Origin: Dactylorhiza incarnata
Taxonomy: Eukaryota > Streptophyta > Magnoliopsida > Asparagales > Orchidaceae
NCBI GenBank assembly: GCA_033032865.1
Contig: JAWHQI010000306.1
Coordinates: forward strand, 434,001 to 498,000
Reading direction: 5' to 3'
DNA: 64,000 bases
Part shown: piece by piece, positions 45,634 to 57,452 of the stretch
Position numbering within the stretch: the first letter of the stretch is position 1
Layout of the letters: each line of letters begins with the position of its first letter
The notes under the pieces: model-generated
What the model was told of the DNA's origin: nothing
The model's input: only the letters and a program-made list of their open reading frames with translations
Databases searched by the model: none
Translations under genes and position numbers: made by a program

Positions 45634-46666
45634 GGGGCAGCCTGGTGCACAAAGCATCCACGCGTAGCGAGGGCCCGGGGAAATGTCCCACCACAAGGGT
45701 GAAATGTAGGCAAACCTTACACTGCATTTTTGCATGAGAATGCTTCCAGGACTCGAACCTGTGACCTCAAGGTCACACGACAACCACGGTTGTCAGGATC
45801 GAGATCCTAGGTGAGATCGTTTTGAGGTTGGATTGGATCGAGGATCGTAAGATCCCAATACATTCATAAACTAAGACTAAAAATATAAAATTGAACTTTG
45901 TATCATCCAATTACAGGCTTAATTAACAAAAAAATAATTAAATTGAGCAGTATGTGAATAATTTATTAAAAAATAATTGAATAACTAAATCAAAAAGATT
46001 ATATCGTTCTAACTTCACATTTAGTTTCAGGTAGGATGCCCAATGGATTGCTCGTACGCTGGAAGCAGGAAGCCTGGATTGCTCGTATGCTGGATTTCTA
46101 GCCACTGGATTGCTCGTACGTTAGAAAGGAAGAGAAAACATCGGCTTAGAAGCAGGAAGCCACTGGATTGCTCATACGCTGGAATGGTAGAGAAGACACC
46201 GACACCACCTGAAATGGAACTAGGTAAGGAAGGAAAATGAAGACGTTGTTTGAACTAGAAGCGATCGAAGATGTCACCTTTGGCCTCCGTTTGCAGTCAG
46301 CAGTCGACACTTGAGATAGGGTAAAGCAACAAGATATGATTCTGCGATGGGGTATGGGGGTCAAGATTGGGATAGGGTTAAGCGATGGGGTATGAGTGTT
46401 GGACCGGTTGAACGAGGTCGGAATAAGGTTGGTCATGTTTCTAGTTCCCTTTGGCTGAACCGGTAGAATCGGGTCGGGATCGCGATCCGAACGATCCTAA
46501 GATATGGATCATGATCCCAGACGTAGAGGTGCCGATTTAGATCCTGGATAAGATCTGGATCGATTTACAAAACCTGGATCGTAGGATCGTAAGATCATAC
46601 GATCTGTATCACGATCCTGATAACCATGACGACCACACATCAACCGGTGCGCCAAGGCTCCCCTTC
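45634..46666 (-). mobile_element. Au SINE split by a nested MITE
   Basis: Two SINE pieces, 45634-45787 and 46637-46666, together give one Au SINE on the - strand. Outer flanks carry a perfect 17-bp target duplication TTTCACACTAAGTGAAT (45616-45632 and 46667-46683). The body is interrupted at 45788-46627 by the MITE described next. Confidence 0.93.
45788..46627. mobile_element. Mutator-like MITE inside the Au SINE, 840 bp
   Basis: Ends GGTTGTCAGGATCG... and ...ATCCTGATAACCAT; terminal repeats match at most positions. Flanks GACAACCAC (45779-45787) and GACGACCAC (46628-46636) match at 8 of 9, a 9-bp target duplication. Subterminal regions are full of gatcgt/gatccta motifs. The middle has about four repeats of ggattgctcgtacgctggaa (46040-46185). 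No transposase. Confidence 0.85.
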
Positions 46667-46683
46667 TTTCACACTAAGTGAAT

Positions 46684-49322
46684 GATCAAGGAAAATGTGT
46701 AGTGTAATTATTAATGAAGTTGTGAGAATGTGATTTCTACAGCCATGGTTAAAAACCAAAGTTGGAGTTGCGCACAGTAGAGCACCCTCAACCATATAAG
46801 CTTCAGTGATTAAGAGTTTAAGTGAGTAAAAGACACCCTATGAAGTTCTATATTGAAGAAAATATCACAATAACGTATGGTGTGATATGGTACTAATGGA
46901 TGTTTGTCACCTCATGTTGGGTAGTCCACGGTAGTTTGGCAAAAAGATGAAGTATGATCTTCAAATACACCTACACTTTCAGAAAGGATGGTGAGGCCAA
47001 TATTTTGGGACAAACTGACTATGAAAAGTAATAGATGGGGAAAGAAGTCTACTTTTAAAAGCATAAATACATGTAGTTGCTGGGATGGAGCAACCGTATA
47101 AGGGGGTATTAAAGTCTCAGTTCCGGATGCTATGAATGATATTAGGGAGTGATGGGGAATCGGAATCGTTCATCTTATGCGAATCGGCAATCGTAACAAT
47201 GTTTGTTCTTTTCATTTTTCGTTTCGAATTGTATTTTTATTTATTTTTGAGTCGGGATGATCGGTCAATCATAGCCGTTCGCTGTTCCCCCTAGAGTCTA
47301 TATTTGAGGGTGAGGGCTCTCATTTTGGGCATTGAAGATTGGAGCATATAAGTCTAATCTTTGTTCATTTCGGTGTTGAAGCCGAGTCGGGGCGTGCCTT
47401 GGTTCCCTCTCCCATCCATCCTTGGTGTGAATCCTTGGCCCCCTTCCCATCCCGCCTTGCCGTGGATCCACCTCCCTCGTCCCACCACATAGCCGACCAC
47501 CTCTCTACGCACCCCTCTCCACACTTCCAAAAATAGCCCCCTAAATCCTCTTCGAAACCCATCATTTCCATCTCCGGCCACCTCCAATGAGCCACCACCA
47601 CATCCCCCTCCATGTCCCTTTCAAATTCTCCCATTTTTAAGTTTTCGGCGATCGCCGGAAAACACCTCCGGCAACCACCACCACCTCCGGCGAACCTCAA
47701 CCATCACCCTCCAACTTTTCCTTCATTTTCAGTTTTCCGGCGATGCTGGAAAACATCTCCGGACACCTCCGACGGCCCCTCGCCGGAAACCTTCCGCAAA
47801 ATATTTGAGTGCTCCACTCTTCCGCCCCTTGGCAGGGTATCCAATAATCAGTGTCGAGTCTTTTGATAAGGAGACTCTTAGAACCAATTACAGTTGAATC
47901 TTTTGATAAAAAAGATTCTTAGAACCAATTGAAATTTTGATAAGGTCTTTCAAAACCCAGATCTTCTGATAAGGAAGATTCACAAAATCAACGAGCCTTT
48001 TGATAAAGAGACTCAAAACCACTGAATTCTTTAGAAGAGATTGTCAAAACTCTATCAGCAGGTTGTGGTTGAATTTCTGTTTCCACATTGTAATCCTCTT
48101 CAATAAGCTCTGAGGATTTTGGTTCTTATAAGCATTGTGTGGATTCGTGATGTAAATGAGAGCAGCAACAACATTAATTCCTCTTGTAACGATGTTGAGA
48201 TTCAAATAGAGAGAGAGATTGAATCTTGTCGGAGAGGAATCCTGAAGAAGAAATGTAGAACCCTTGAAAGAAGAGCCTTTAGATCTAAAAATGATCTTGT
48301 CGGCTAGAGTTCTTTTGAGAGAACTTTTGGATCAAGATGAAGAACAAATATGAGAGAGATGAGAGAGACGAGAGCTTTTTGAAATGTCCCCGAGAATACT
48401 CTCTCCCCTTTTTTGTTTCCTTCAATAAAGAAGTATATATATATTTGTTGCTAGTATTAGGCCTTGCCCGATTTGACCAAATTAAAATAAAGACCTTCCT
48501 TAGGTGGATCCTTAACGATCATAATCTTTGCCATAATCTGCTCGATTTTCATTTATAACTTTACTGTAGAGAAGTCGACGTAAAGCTTCTTGCACGTCGA
48601 CTTCTAGTCGACATATGTTGAGATATTGAAGAGAAGAGATCTCAACGTGGGCATGCTTATGCTCTGATTTCACTTTCCTTTATAGGAGATCTCAACATAA
48701 GAGAGTATAACAATGTCTTCATGTGTTGACTACTAGTTGAAGCACAGAGTAAACTTCTCAATGTATGTCGGCATAAACACAGATTTGTGCTTGGCTTTAT
48801 TCAGATTCCCTGAATGCACTGAGTCTTTCTCTGACCTCTTCAGAATGAATTTGAACTTACACTTCAAACAAGATGTCATCTATACATACAAAGCATTTAT
48901 CCTATATCACTGTGATAACCTGATATATCAAATCATAAAATGGTTTTTCCCAACAATCACCCATTATTTGATATATTAGGTTTTACAAGAATAAGTGATT
49001 TTAAATAAAAAAAGAAAATAGATTTTAATTATGGATACAAGAATAAACACAGAGAAAATATAGACAAAAATATCTATGCACATCCCCATTTTATTCCTTA
49101 ATATATCAGCATCATCAAAAAAAACTTTTCATTTAGATAGAAGAAAGAAGAGAAAATACATTTAAAAGAAAGAAGAGAAGATAACTTCACTCAGTACTTT
49201 GAATATCCTTCCTCTTCTTAGTTTCTATCTTAAACAGAAACTCATAAATGTTTTGATGTTGCCTTTCAGTTAGTATGTCAGCATATTTAGAAAATTTTCC
49301 TGACTGCCTATCTGGATTCTCT
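46684..49322. other. PAG1 intron stretch, unassigned
   Basis: 47868-48060 has repeats of the phrase tcttttgataa.gaga.tctta with gaaccaatt, five or six imperfect copies. 47340-47870 is C-rich with cgccggaaaacacctccgg-type phrases and no recognised protein. 48560-48720 repeats gtcgacttctagtcgac and gagatctcaac. It may be an old LTR, but I could not define ends. Confidence 0.35.
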
Positions 49323-49598
49323 TTAAGTCCTCAAGAGTGCTAATACCAATCTAAAATCAGCAACAACAGAAGAATATATATCAGATAGAGAATGTCCACT
49401 TCTTTGAATTTCAGGAATCATTTTTCTAATAAGAACAACATATGTATCATCGTTAACAACTTGTTTTCCTTTCACAAGTTGATGTTTAGCCTTTTTAAGG
49501 TAAGCTGCAATCCTTTTAGGAACTTTATACATCGGCATATCAACAAGAGGGACAGGAGCAGCGCCTCTTAAGTTAATTTCTGGAGTTGTTAGAGTCAT
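49323..49598 (-). other. Unassigned ORF, 91 codons
   Basis: Open frame with protein-like composition (MPMYKVPKRIAAYLKKAKHQ, then VNDDTYVVLIRKMIPEIQRS). Neighbouring frames continue in similar style on both sides: upstream ISYELAETLHEYGESSAHAK at about 49705-49640, downstream KENPDRQSGKFSKYAD at about 49325-49280. This suggests a longer broken coding region of about 450 bp or more. I do not recognise it; options are a retroelement gag, a viral relic or a captured gene. Confidence 0.35.
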
Positions 49599-51424
49599 TG
49601 ATCCTTCACAATCTTGAATCCCTTGCTCATGGGAATATATTTTGCATGTGCACTTGACTCTCCATATTCATGAAGTGTTTCAGCCAATTCATAAGAAATC
49701 ACCAAAACCGTCCCATAACTAGCTCCATAACTCCCCACTATCCCCATTTCCTCAATTTTAGGATACACCTCCTAAAATTCCTCCCCTCCACTCAAAATAC
49801 CCACTCTCCCGACTTCCCACTCCATTCCCGTTCAGATTTCTTTCCTGGATAAACCGGCCCCCCACTAACCCCACATCCAGCAGAACCCACCTCAAACTCT
49901 CCCAGCAGTCCTGACTCCTGTATCCTTCCTGAATCCTCTTTCCCCACACAGCCGGCTCATGCTGGGACTCCTCCCAGGCAGCCCCGCGACTCCAGAAACT
50001 CCAAGGAAATAACCCCTGTTTTGCTGTCCTCATTTACCCACAGCGGCTGATGCTGGAATTCCTCCCAGGCAATCCCCACAACTCCAGAAATTCCAGGAAA
50101 CAGTCCCTGTACTGCTGTCCTCACTGCTCCAACCGGCTGCCAGAATTGCTCCTCCAGCACAAAAAAATTAATTCCAGCCACCATGTGCTTGCTGTCCAGC
50201 CCCTGTTTGCCTACAGAATTCTGCCCAGCACCCCTGGGAAATACTTCCAGCAGCAGGCCGTTCCCTCCTGGCCTTGGTGGGGTTCATCCCCGCGCTCTTA
50301 AGAGCCGTCCAGCAAGTAGACACTTACTCGGAGGCTTCAAACCAGTCCCGGAACTCCACTCAGCTCATCCACGTCCCTCCGGAAAGCATCTCCAGCCCTC
50401 CCCTCTACATTATTTTGCAAAGTTCAAGGTGTGTTATTATTTCCTTAAGCGTTATGTTTTATGATTGATCTCTACTTGAAGAGATATTAGTTTGTATGCT
50501 TTGATTTCAGTTATTTGAGATTTTAAATTCTCTCATTTAATTAGTCATTTGATTTCCTAGCACTCTTGCATATTTACAATGTCATTTGTTTCCAAATTTG
50601 AAAGCTTATAATTTCAGTGGCAAAATTAAGTTCATATTAATTTATAAGTAATAATTATTGCAAGTAAACAAATCGTCGAATTCATGTTGTGTTGCATGTA
50701 GGAGTTTCACCCACTATTTCCTCATCACATAGGACCATCCCGTGCCAAGGAGGTATTTGAATTGATTGTGGGGGAGAATGAATAGCATGAGTTTATTGTT
50801 ATTGACCATGTAATAAATATTATTCTAGAGGAAATACTAAATAACTATGATGGTAAAGCTGAATCCGGATTTCCAAGATGAGAGGATGACGAGGAAGATA
50901 TTTTCCAACTATATGACAAATCAAGCATCGAGTATGATGATCCTAAGGGTGAGATCAACACAATGGCGATGGCTTGAAAGTAGAAATGCATTCAATGAAT
51001 AAATTAAATCCATGGGAGAAGGAGCATCCCATGCCCAGTTGCAAAGGAAAGAAAATTATAGTGCAAGCTGCTATCAAATAAGCTTTGAGGGAGGGCCTAG
51101 TAGTTTTGAAGTTGGCATAATTACACACCTACTTATCTTTCATTTCAAGTGCTACAAAAGAACAGCTTTCTTTATCTAGCCAACTAGGCAGGGGATGAAA
51201 GAGATCCAAATATCCTACTTGGCAAAAATATTTGAGCAGTTCAGGTCGATAAAGGGTCAGCACTGAAGTCTGAAGTCTGAATACGTGCCCAATCTTCCCG
51301 TATCTGAATCATAGGACTTTTTAAATACATGTTGGTTAATGGCAACCCAAATTATCTCTGGAGTCTTATGTGGAATCTTGTTCTGTAAGTACTCATCAGC
51401 AAGTCTGAGGAGATATTTTTTCAA
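49599..51424. other. PAG1 intron stretch, unassigned
   Basis: 49960-50150 has a tandem duplication of about 115 bp (cctcccaggcagccccgcga / cctcccaggcaatccccaca). Bases 51257-51428 on the - strand read LKKYLLRLADEYLQNKIPHK and IIWVAINQHVFKKSYDSD, protein-like but unrecognised, cut by the SINE at 51425. 50700-50950 also has protein-like + strand pieces with stops. Confidence 0.35.
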
Positions 51425-51689
51425 GTCTGCCCTCTCTGATGTCTTTGGCTTTGATTTGAGGGCATGATTCCGCAGCAAACGTGACGGTATAGGGGGGCAC
51501 TATTTCAGTGGTAATCTGTGAGCAGCCACTTTGTGCATCTATTGTCAAAGGTTCGGTCTTTCTCCTCTGAGAGAAGCCACTTTGGGCATAGGGCCAAAGG
51601 TTAGGTCTGTTTCCAATCTTCCCCCGCCCATACCCCCAATGATTGGGGACTATATGGGTTCTGTTGTTGTTGTTGTTGTTGTTGTTGTT
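51425..51689 (+). mobile_element. SINE-like repeat with (TTG)n tail, copy 3
   Basis: Same family as 7863-8114 and clearly close to it; ends actatatgggttctg followed by eight TTG units. Confidence 0.8.
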
Positions 51690-52115
51690 AAGGTTTTATG
51701 GTGACAAGATGGCTCTTGCTAAATTAGAGAAAGCCTTTCGCTGCCTCATATTCTAAATGAACATGCAATTATATGTGACTATGGGATTCTGTTAGTTAGG
51801 GGAATGTCATCTGGATCTTGTTCGGATGTTGGAACACCACTGTATATGGTTCCTGAATAATGGGAATAAAGAATCATGGTTTATAATGGTTTGATTAATG
51901 GGTGATGTGCAATAGGAAAAGAAGACCATCTGGATAAAAATGTGCTAGTTTTTTATCAGAAGGGTGAACTTGCATTAGAAGCTGAGGAGGAACTTTCCAC
52001 AATAATAGATAATAGTGGAACTATAGTGAAACCAAAAAGTGGTGTGCAGACTTGGAAGGTGAATGGAGTATGGCGGCGCCACTTGAAGTCATTCATTTAT
52101 CAAAGATTTGAAATC
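51690..52115 (+). pseudogene. Possible coding remnant, unassigned
   Basis: In changing frames the + strand reads LPHILNEHAIICDYGILLVR, GMSSGSCSDVGTPLYMVPE, then KEDHLDKNVLVFYQKGELAL and EAEEELSTIIDNSGTIVK. Composition and continuity look like a decayed gene or an element's coding part, but I cannot name the family. Confidence 0.35.
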
Positions 52116-53356
52116 TGAGTCTTTCTCAAGGAGAGGAGAACGGTGCAGGGACATGTAGGTTCAAATTAATATCAATCATCAATTCTTATAGTTGATTAGA
52201 TGAAAACAAAAACCTAGTTGCAAACATCGATCTAGCGCAAACAAACGAAACAGCAACAAGAGTGAGCTTAGAGCTTTTTCATTTTTTATGCCCATTTCAT
52301 TTTATTATATATTGTCGTAGTTGTATTTCCCAATAGTCAAATTGTTGTAGACTTGTTTTCTTGCAGCTTCCACGCTCCCAACCCCTAGAGGTTAGACTAT
52401 TTCATCATATAAGTTGTAGAAACGGATATATCTAATTGCATTCATTGGCTCCACCTAGAGATCAAAAAGTTCTTTGCTTATCTTGCATTCAAGAGCTGTG
52501 TACACTCTTGCATGAATTCTTGTTTTCCTAATTTCGATCTTCTCTTCTCCACATGGATTTGATCCGGCTCTTTTTTTGGCTCTGGCATTATTCTGTCAAC
52601 CATCAGCACCTTTGGCGACCCCATGCACTGATTTTCGATCATCCCTTATCGTAGCCATGTCATCATGTATTGTGTGTTCGTTGAAAGAAATATGGAATCA
52701 AAGAAGAGCAAGATGTAACATGTAGTATCTGGGTCAAATATGAAGTTTGAGTACCGATCATCGCCAATATCACTTGTGGTATGATTTGGATCAAACAACT
52801 TCTATGAGAACTTGGATATCCACAAAATGACTGAGTTTGTATTTTGATAATCAAACGGTCATCTACATAGCTTTACAATCATTTTTTTCATTAAAATTGA
52901 TAGTTGCATGAAAAGGTAGTTGGCCCGGAAGATGAGCCTCCAAAAATTGAAAAAAAATGTTATTTAGCAAATTCAATTACAAGGCTCTTGAGAAAACATA
53001 TGTGCATTTAATCTATTTGTAGCAAGTTGGCATGTACGATGACTACAATTAATGTCACCATGCTTCTACTACAAGTAATGTCACTATGCTTTCACAAATA
53101 AGTGTCAGCAAAATGATCTCTGAATCTTGAACAGACATTAATTTTCTATGTATGTTGCTAAAAGACAAGAACCTAAATATATATATATTTCCATCACAAG
53201 CACTTTGCAGTAAACAAATGAAAACAATGACTAGGTTGATGCCTTTATTTGTGAAAGGGATAAGTTACCTTCCGAATTATATATATTTAGAACAAAGCAT
53301 TTTTTTTCCTTTCAAACAAATAGAATCAGTAAGGTTTTGTCGTGTTTAAAAATTAC
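52116..53356. other. PAG1 intron, donor-proximal part
   Basis: AT-rich with no recognised element. A copia-like leader wording (caatagtcaaattgttgtag) near 52330 is too weak to call. Confidence 0.35.
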
Positions 53357-53447
53357 CTTTTGGTGCTGCCTGTTTGAATCTTCGCAGATCCAGCTAAGTT
53401 CCAGTTCAAAGGCTTTATCTTTAGCCTCATCATGAATACCATATATT
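53357..53447 (-). CDS. 20S proteasome subunit alpha-7 (PAG1), penultimate exon
   Basis: 91-bp exon read downward: one base completes an isoleucine codon split from the upstream exon, then [20 protein letters not shown] and [10 protein letters not shown]. The sequence is the well conserved segment before the acidic tail of plant PAG1. Acceptor cgtttctttag lies above 53447, donor gtaatt below 53357. Phase 2 on entry and phase 0 on exit match the neighbours. There are no defects. Confidence 0.95.
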
Positions 53448-53660
53448 CTAAAGAAACGCAAGTATTGTGATAATAAGTCCAACAAGTTAGATTTCAAATG
53501 GCACACAAATAGTTCATTAAAAATATTCAAAATCCTCATCCAGATATATTAAAACATTTAAGAATAAAACGTCCATCCAAGGTCTGAAACAGCAATACCA
53601 ACTAATCGGCATAAATAAATATTTTTTCATAATGAAAAATCAGTTGGTGGGACTCATACT

Positions 53661-53881
53661 ACACCAAGTCAGAATACAATAAAATGCATGAGAGATACAC
53701 TCGCGAGGTATACTCATGCTCCTGAGGACTAGTTCCCTCAAAGAGTCCGTTCCTAACAGAGATCCTAGATCAAGACTCCAAAGATGTAAGATAACTGACC
53801 CTACTCCCCTTTATATAGTAGGGGTAAAAGATATCATGTGCCGCACGACTTAACTATTAATAGACTAGTATGTACATATCA
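53661..53881 (-). repeat. Gag-only gypsy element, 3' LTR
   Basis: About 220 bp, from acaccaagtcagaatacaat to atgtacatatca; contains tttatatagtagggg (a TATA-like zone) and is repeated at 55701-55925. Confidence 0.8.
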
Positions 53882-53911
53882 AAACTCCATTCTTCAAAAT
53901 CGACCTTGTCC

Positions 53912-55036
53912 TCAAGGTTGAGTGATGATGGCATCCTCGAGCTCCAGGGCTTCAAAATCCGTAATTGTAACGTCGTCATCTTCGGCCGCGAGCAGCAAGC
54001 GCGGTTCTTTATGGGGACATTTGTGAAGGGGGGGTATGATTATTTGCAACGGAAACAAAGGTCTTGGCAGCGAAGGTCCATGTAATCTTGGTGAGAGAGC
54101 AAGTGTTGGAGGATTAGACTTTGGTGGTGGGACTGGAGGCGGATGTTGGAGATGGGATGTTGGTGGGGCCTGCAGCAAGGGAGCTTCATATTATGGCAGA
54201 GAGAGGGCATGTGCTTGTTTGGGTGGGTCGGCGTGCGATCGCGAGTGGGAGACTGAAATGTTGTAGTGACTAGGGGCCCCCGATGCCGTGCTAAATTCCA
54301 CTTCCATGATGTGGGGCTGTTGTATGGCCACGGTGAGCATGCGCGGGTTCGGAGTGCACAGGTGAGTGCGGATGTGCGGCTGTAATCCATGCATGAAGTA
54401 CCCGAAGTAATGGGCCATGGATAAGCCCAAAACATGATGTGTCGACTACACAAAATCATCGATTTAATCCATTACCGTGTCGACTTGCTTAACGGCACAG
54501 AGACGCTCGAAGGCGTTCTCGGGGGATGTGTGTAGTAGCTTAGAACGAGCTCCTCCATGAGCATCATCCATGTCATGTGTGGCATTGACTGGCACATCCA
54601 ACACATCCAATGAAAGGCGAACCCCTCCATGTAAATCATCGCAAAGAGAACCTTGTTGGCCTCCAAAGTGAGTTGTACTTAAAGCAATTGCTCTACGCGA
54701 GTAATCCAATCGAGTGGGTCTGAACAATCAAATAGGGTTACCTCTATCCGTCGGGGTACCATGTGCGGAGAAATCAAAGGCGAGAGGGATCCAACATAAG
54801 GGTCGGTCGAACTGTCTAATCCTGTTAGACCAACGGTTGCAGAATTTGTGGTCGTGAACAGCGAAGTTGTTAGTGGTAGAGTGGCCTTGACGGGAAATAT
54901 GGAGGATTTCTGTTAAGGCAGATTCCACGCCGTCCATGTGCAAGGAAAGATTTCTCAGGGAACATTTCACCTCGTCGATACGGTTGGTCATGGTGCGTGT
55001 GAACGACATCCACCCACAAGGGCGCACTGGATGCAT
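53912..55036 (-). pseudogene. Gypsy gag remnant
   Basis: Read downward: MDGVESALTEIL (about 54940), LFDCSDPLDWITR-like coding at about 54735-54700, SLCDDLHGG and ENAFERLCAVKQVDTVMD (to 54464), then GYFMHGLQPHIRTHLCTPNP (about 54410-54350), and a Pro-rich tail ending in ITDFEALELEDAIITQP. The frame changes between blocks. It corresponds to the structural gag of gypsy elements; no zinc knuckle is seen. Confidence 0.7.
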
Positions 55037-55700
55037 ATTGTAACAACGGAAGACGGCAGTTGCGATGAAGAGGGTGGCAACCCCCTGGGAAGAAGCTGGT
55101 TGCGGCGAAGGGGCAAGCGAAGGAATCGGTCAGCGGAGATGTTGACGATGAGGAAGCAGAAAAGATGATAATGGCAGACAACATCGAGGCGATGCAAGGG
55201 AGTTTTGTGTACTGGGTCGGAGCGGAAGGGGCGTGACTGAGCGGGGGGAGACACTGGTAGAAGCTCTTGCGGCTCCATCACGAACGTTGTATTGGAGCGT
55301 CGTGTGCGAAAGGGAGCGCGGGCGGACCACGTGGCCAGATCGAAGGACTTGCCTGAGTGCTTGGTGCTGCGCAAGTGGTAGGGATAGGGACGTGATCGAC
55401 AACTGTTATATGCAAGAGGAAGGACTCGGCGTTGTACACAATCGCACGTGAGAGGCCGGCGTCACACTAGACAGTGAAGGCCAATGAGATGCGGCTGAGA
55501 GCGGGCGTGGCTAAAGGAGCGAACTGCTTCCAATCCGACGATGGTTGACTTCATGGAAAGGACGGGTTGGATTGAGCGGCTTCCAGGCTGGTAGATAGCA
55601 CGCAGGAATGACTTCCAATGAGGGGAAGATGGTTGGATCGAGAACTTCCTGCGACCTAGAGATGAGAGGGAAGAAGCGGCAGGTCGGACAAAGTTGATAC

Positions 55701-55925
55701 GCACCAAGTCAGAATACAATAAAATATATGAGGTACACTCACGAGGTATACTTGAGTCACGCACTTGAGGGTTGGTTCCTTCAAAGAGCCCTCTCCTAAG
55801 AGAGATCTTAAACCAAGTCTCAAAGATGAAAGATAACTAGCCCTACTCCCCTTTACATAGTGGGGGACAAGATATCATTTGCTATAGGCACAACTTAACT
55901 AATAATAGACTAGCATGTACATATC
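55701..55925 (-). repeat. Gag-only gypsy element, 5' LTR
   Basis: Matches 53661-53881 over its length (gcaccaagtcagaatacaat ... actagcatgtacatatc), with visible divergence including in the TATA-like zone (ctttacatagtgggg). Confidence 0.8.
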
Positions 55926-56583
55926 TGTTGCTCCAAATATATTAAGAAAAATAACAGCTTTAAGGAACTACTTTAGTAAAATATTCACAAATACACACAC
56001 ACAAACACATATACATACATATATATATATATGCAGCTACAACAATAATACAACTATGGCATGAATACATTATAGCTCAAGTACATCTGCAGCACAACAA
56101 CCAGCATCTCTTTAATGTAACTGTAACATATGGATTCATTCTGCATTATTGGAAATTGATAGTCACAAATCTTTTCTTATTAATTTTTCCTTTGAATTAA
56201 AAGCAAATGGCTCTTCATATATATCTAATCATCTGGATCTTTCCTATAAATGGTTGAACATTTAGGACTACCCATCACAAAAGCATAGTAAATGAGATAG
56301 TATCTTTCAACAGAGAGCCTATATTTCTGCACTAGTTGCCTAGGCAAAAAATTGACAACAGGTTCAATAGGCAATAAAAAAAGTGAAATTGAAATTGAAA
56401 TTAATGATACTTTCTCAAGGACTGGAAATATTTTGTACAATAAACAAATAGCAATTAACAACAAGACACTAGATAACAATGAAAACAGAGTAGAAGATTA
56501 CGTACATTGCAAATGCCATAGAATTCACGCATGGTATGTTTAAAAAGAAACATTTTTTGTCGAAAAGTAACTAAATCACTTAC
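55926..56583. other. PAG1 intron, AT-rich
   Basis: Contains (ca)n and (ta)n runs at about 55990-56035. No other feature. Confidence 0.5.
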
Positions 56584-56649
56584 ATCTTGGCAACTTCAAT
56601 GATACCTTGCTTGCATGTCATGTCAGAAAGTTTTAACTTTTCAATTTCT
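56584..56649 (-). CDS. 20S proteasome subunit alpha-7 (PAG1), internal exon
   Basis: 66-bp exon: one base completing a threonine codon, then EIEKLKLSDMTCKQGIIEVA and K plus two bases of an isoleucine codon. Acceptor ctttaacag lies above 56649, donor gtaagt below 56584. This is the plant PAG1 segment after the KGKQAAK region. The exons before it (N-terminal two thirds of the protein) are not found up to 64000, so the next upstream intron is at least 7.3 kb. Confidence 0.93.
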
Positions 56650-57452
56650 CTGTTAAAGATCAACAGATTACATCAGCATAAACATCAAGATATGACTGCA
56701 GGTATCAACACCAAACAGCCAATCAAACCCACATGTGAGAAACTATTCACATTAAGGAATGAAAACCAAATGTCCGGATGAATCCCAATCTATATAAGAA
56801 TTTCTAAGGATTTGGTTGATAAAACTATTACTATCCATTTTCTTTATATACTCATTAGTCTTTGAGAGCAACTTTCCATAGATTTCAGGTTTCAAAACTA
56901 CCATTTTTCTTTTATTCATTAACTTTAGGCTCCAACAGCTCGCTGGTATCACGAGACGAGTAAACTAGCTTCGGATTCAGAATTATTTCTACATATTTAA
57001 TAAAATTTTCTTAAATTATTGTAACTTGTCATAATATTTAGAAAAACATAAAAAACTACAAGGAAAGCAAGAACATTATAATTTTTTTAGACTATGCCTT
57101 AAGGACTCCAGCATTTATTCCCCATGATTTTATGATGAGTATCAATTTTTTTCTGGATAGAAATAGAAAACTAGTTAATGATATATCATAAACTAAGGGC
57201 ACCAAATGCAGAATAGACGAAGCCACATAGGAACTTCTTCCACAAGGATTTAGTACATAAAGCTTTTGATATTCTTATGCCCTAGACATGCAAAAGTCTG
57301 GAGGTTACCACCCATGTTTACATGGAAACCAGGTTTTAGAAATATCATTCTTTCTTTCTTTTCCCTGATTTTAGACTCCAACAGTTATGTTCATATCTTC
57401 GGACAACAGTACTTGGTTTAGTGAGTTAAGATACCGCTCAGCTAACTTCAAA

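Larger units (their letters stand above)
34714..53356 (-). other. PAG1 intron, 18,643 bp, filled with retroelements
   Basis: Donor gtaatt after ...HQK at 53357 and acceptor AG at 34714-34715 bound this intron. It contains a foldback element, copia fragments, a complete copia element, a SINE split by a MITE and several unassigned stretches. The surrounding exons are intact, so the intron is presumably spliced despite its load. Confidence 0.9.
53661..55925 (-). mobile_element. Gag-only (non-autonomous) gypsy element, 2.3 kb
   Basis: Two similar LTRs enclose 1.8 kb that codes only for gag-like sequence and the last few residues of pol: NLEDKVDFEEW directly before the polypurine tract at the 3' LTR. 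Protease, RT, RNase H and integrase are absent. The sequence inside the 5' LTR (TATCAACTTTGTCCGACC) closely resembles the primer-site region of the gypsy element at 62.33 kb (GTATCATTTGGTCCGACC), so the two may be related. It sits in the 3.1-kb PAG1 intron. Confidence 0.75.

Noticed and set aside
56752..56952. 66-codon - strand ORF just upstream of a PAG1 exon
   Set aside because: It does not match the expected upstream PAG1 sequence and has no suitable phase; chance ORF in the intron.
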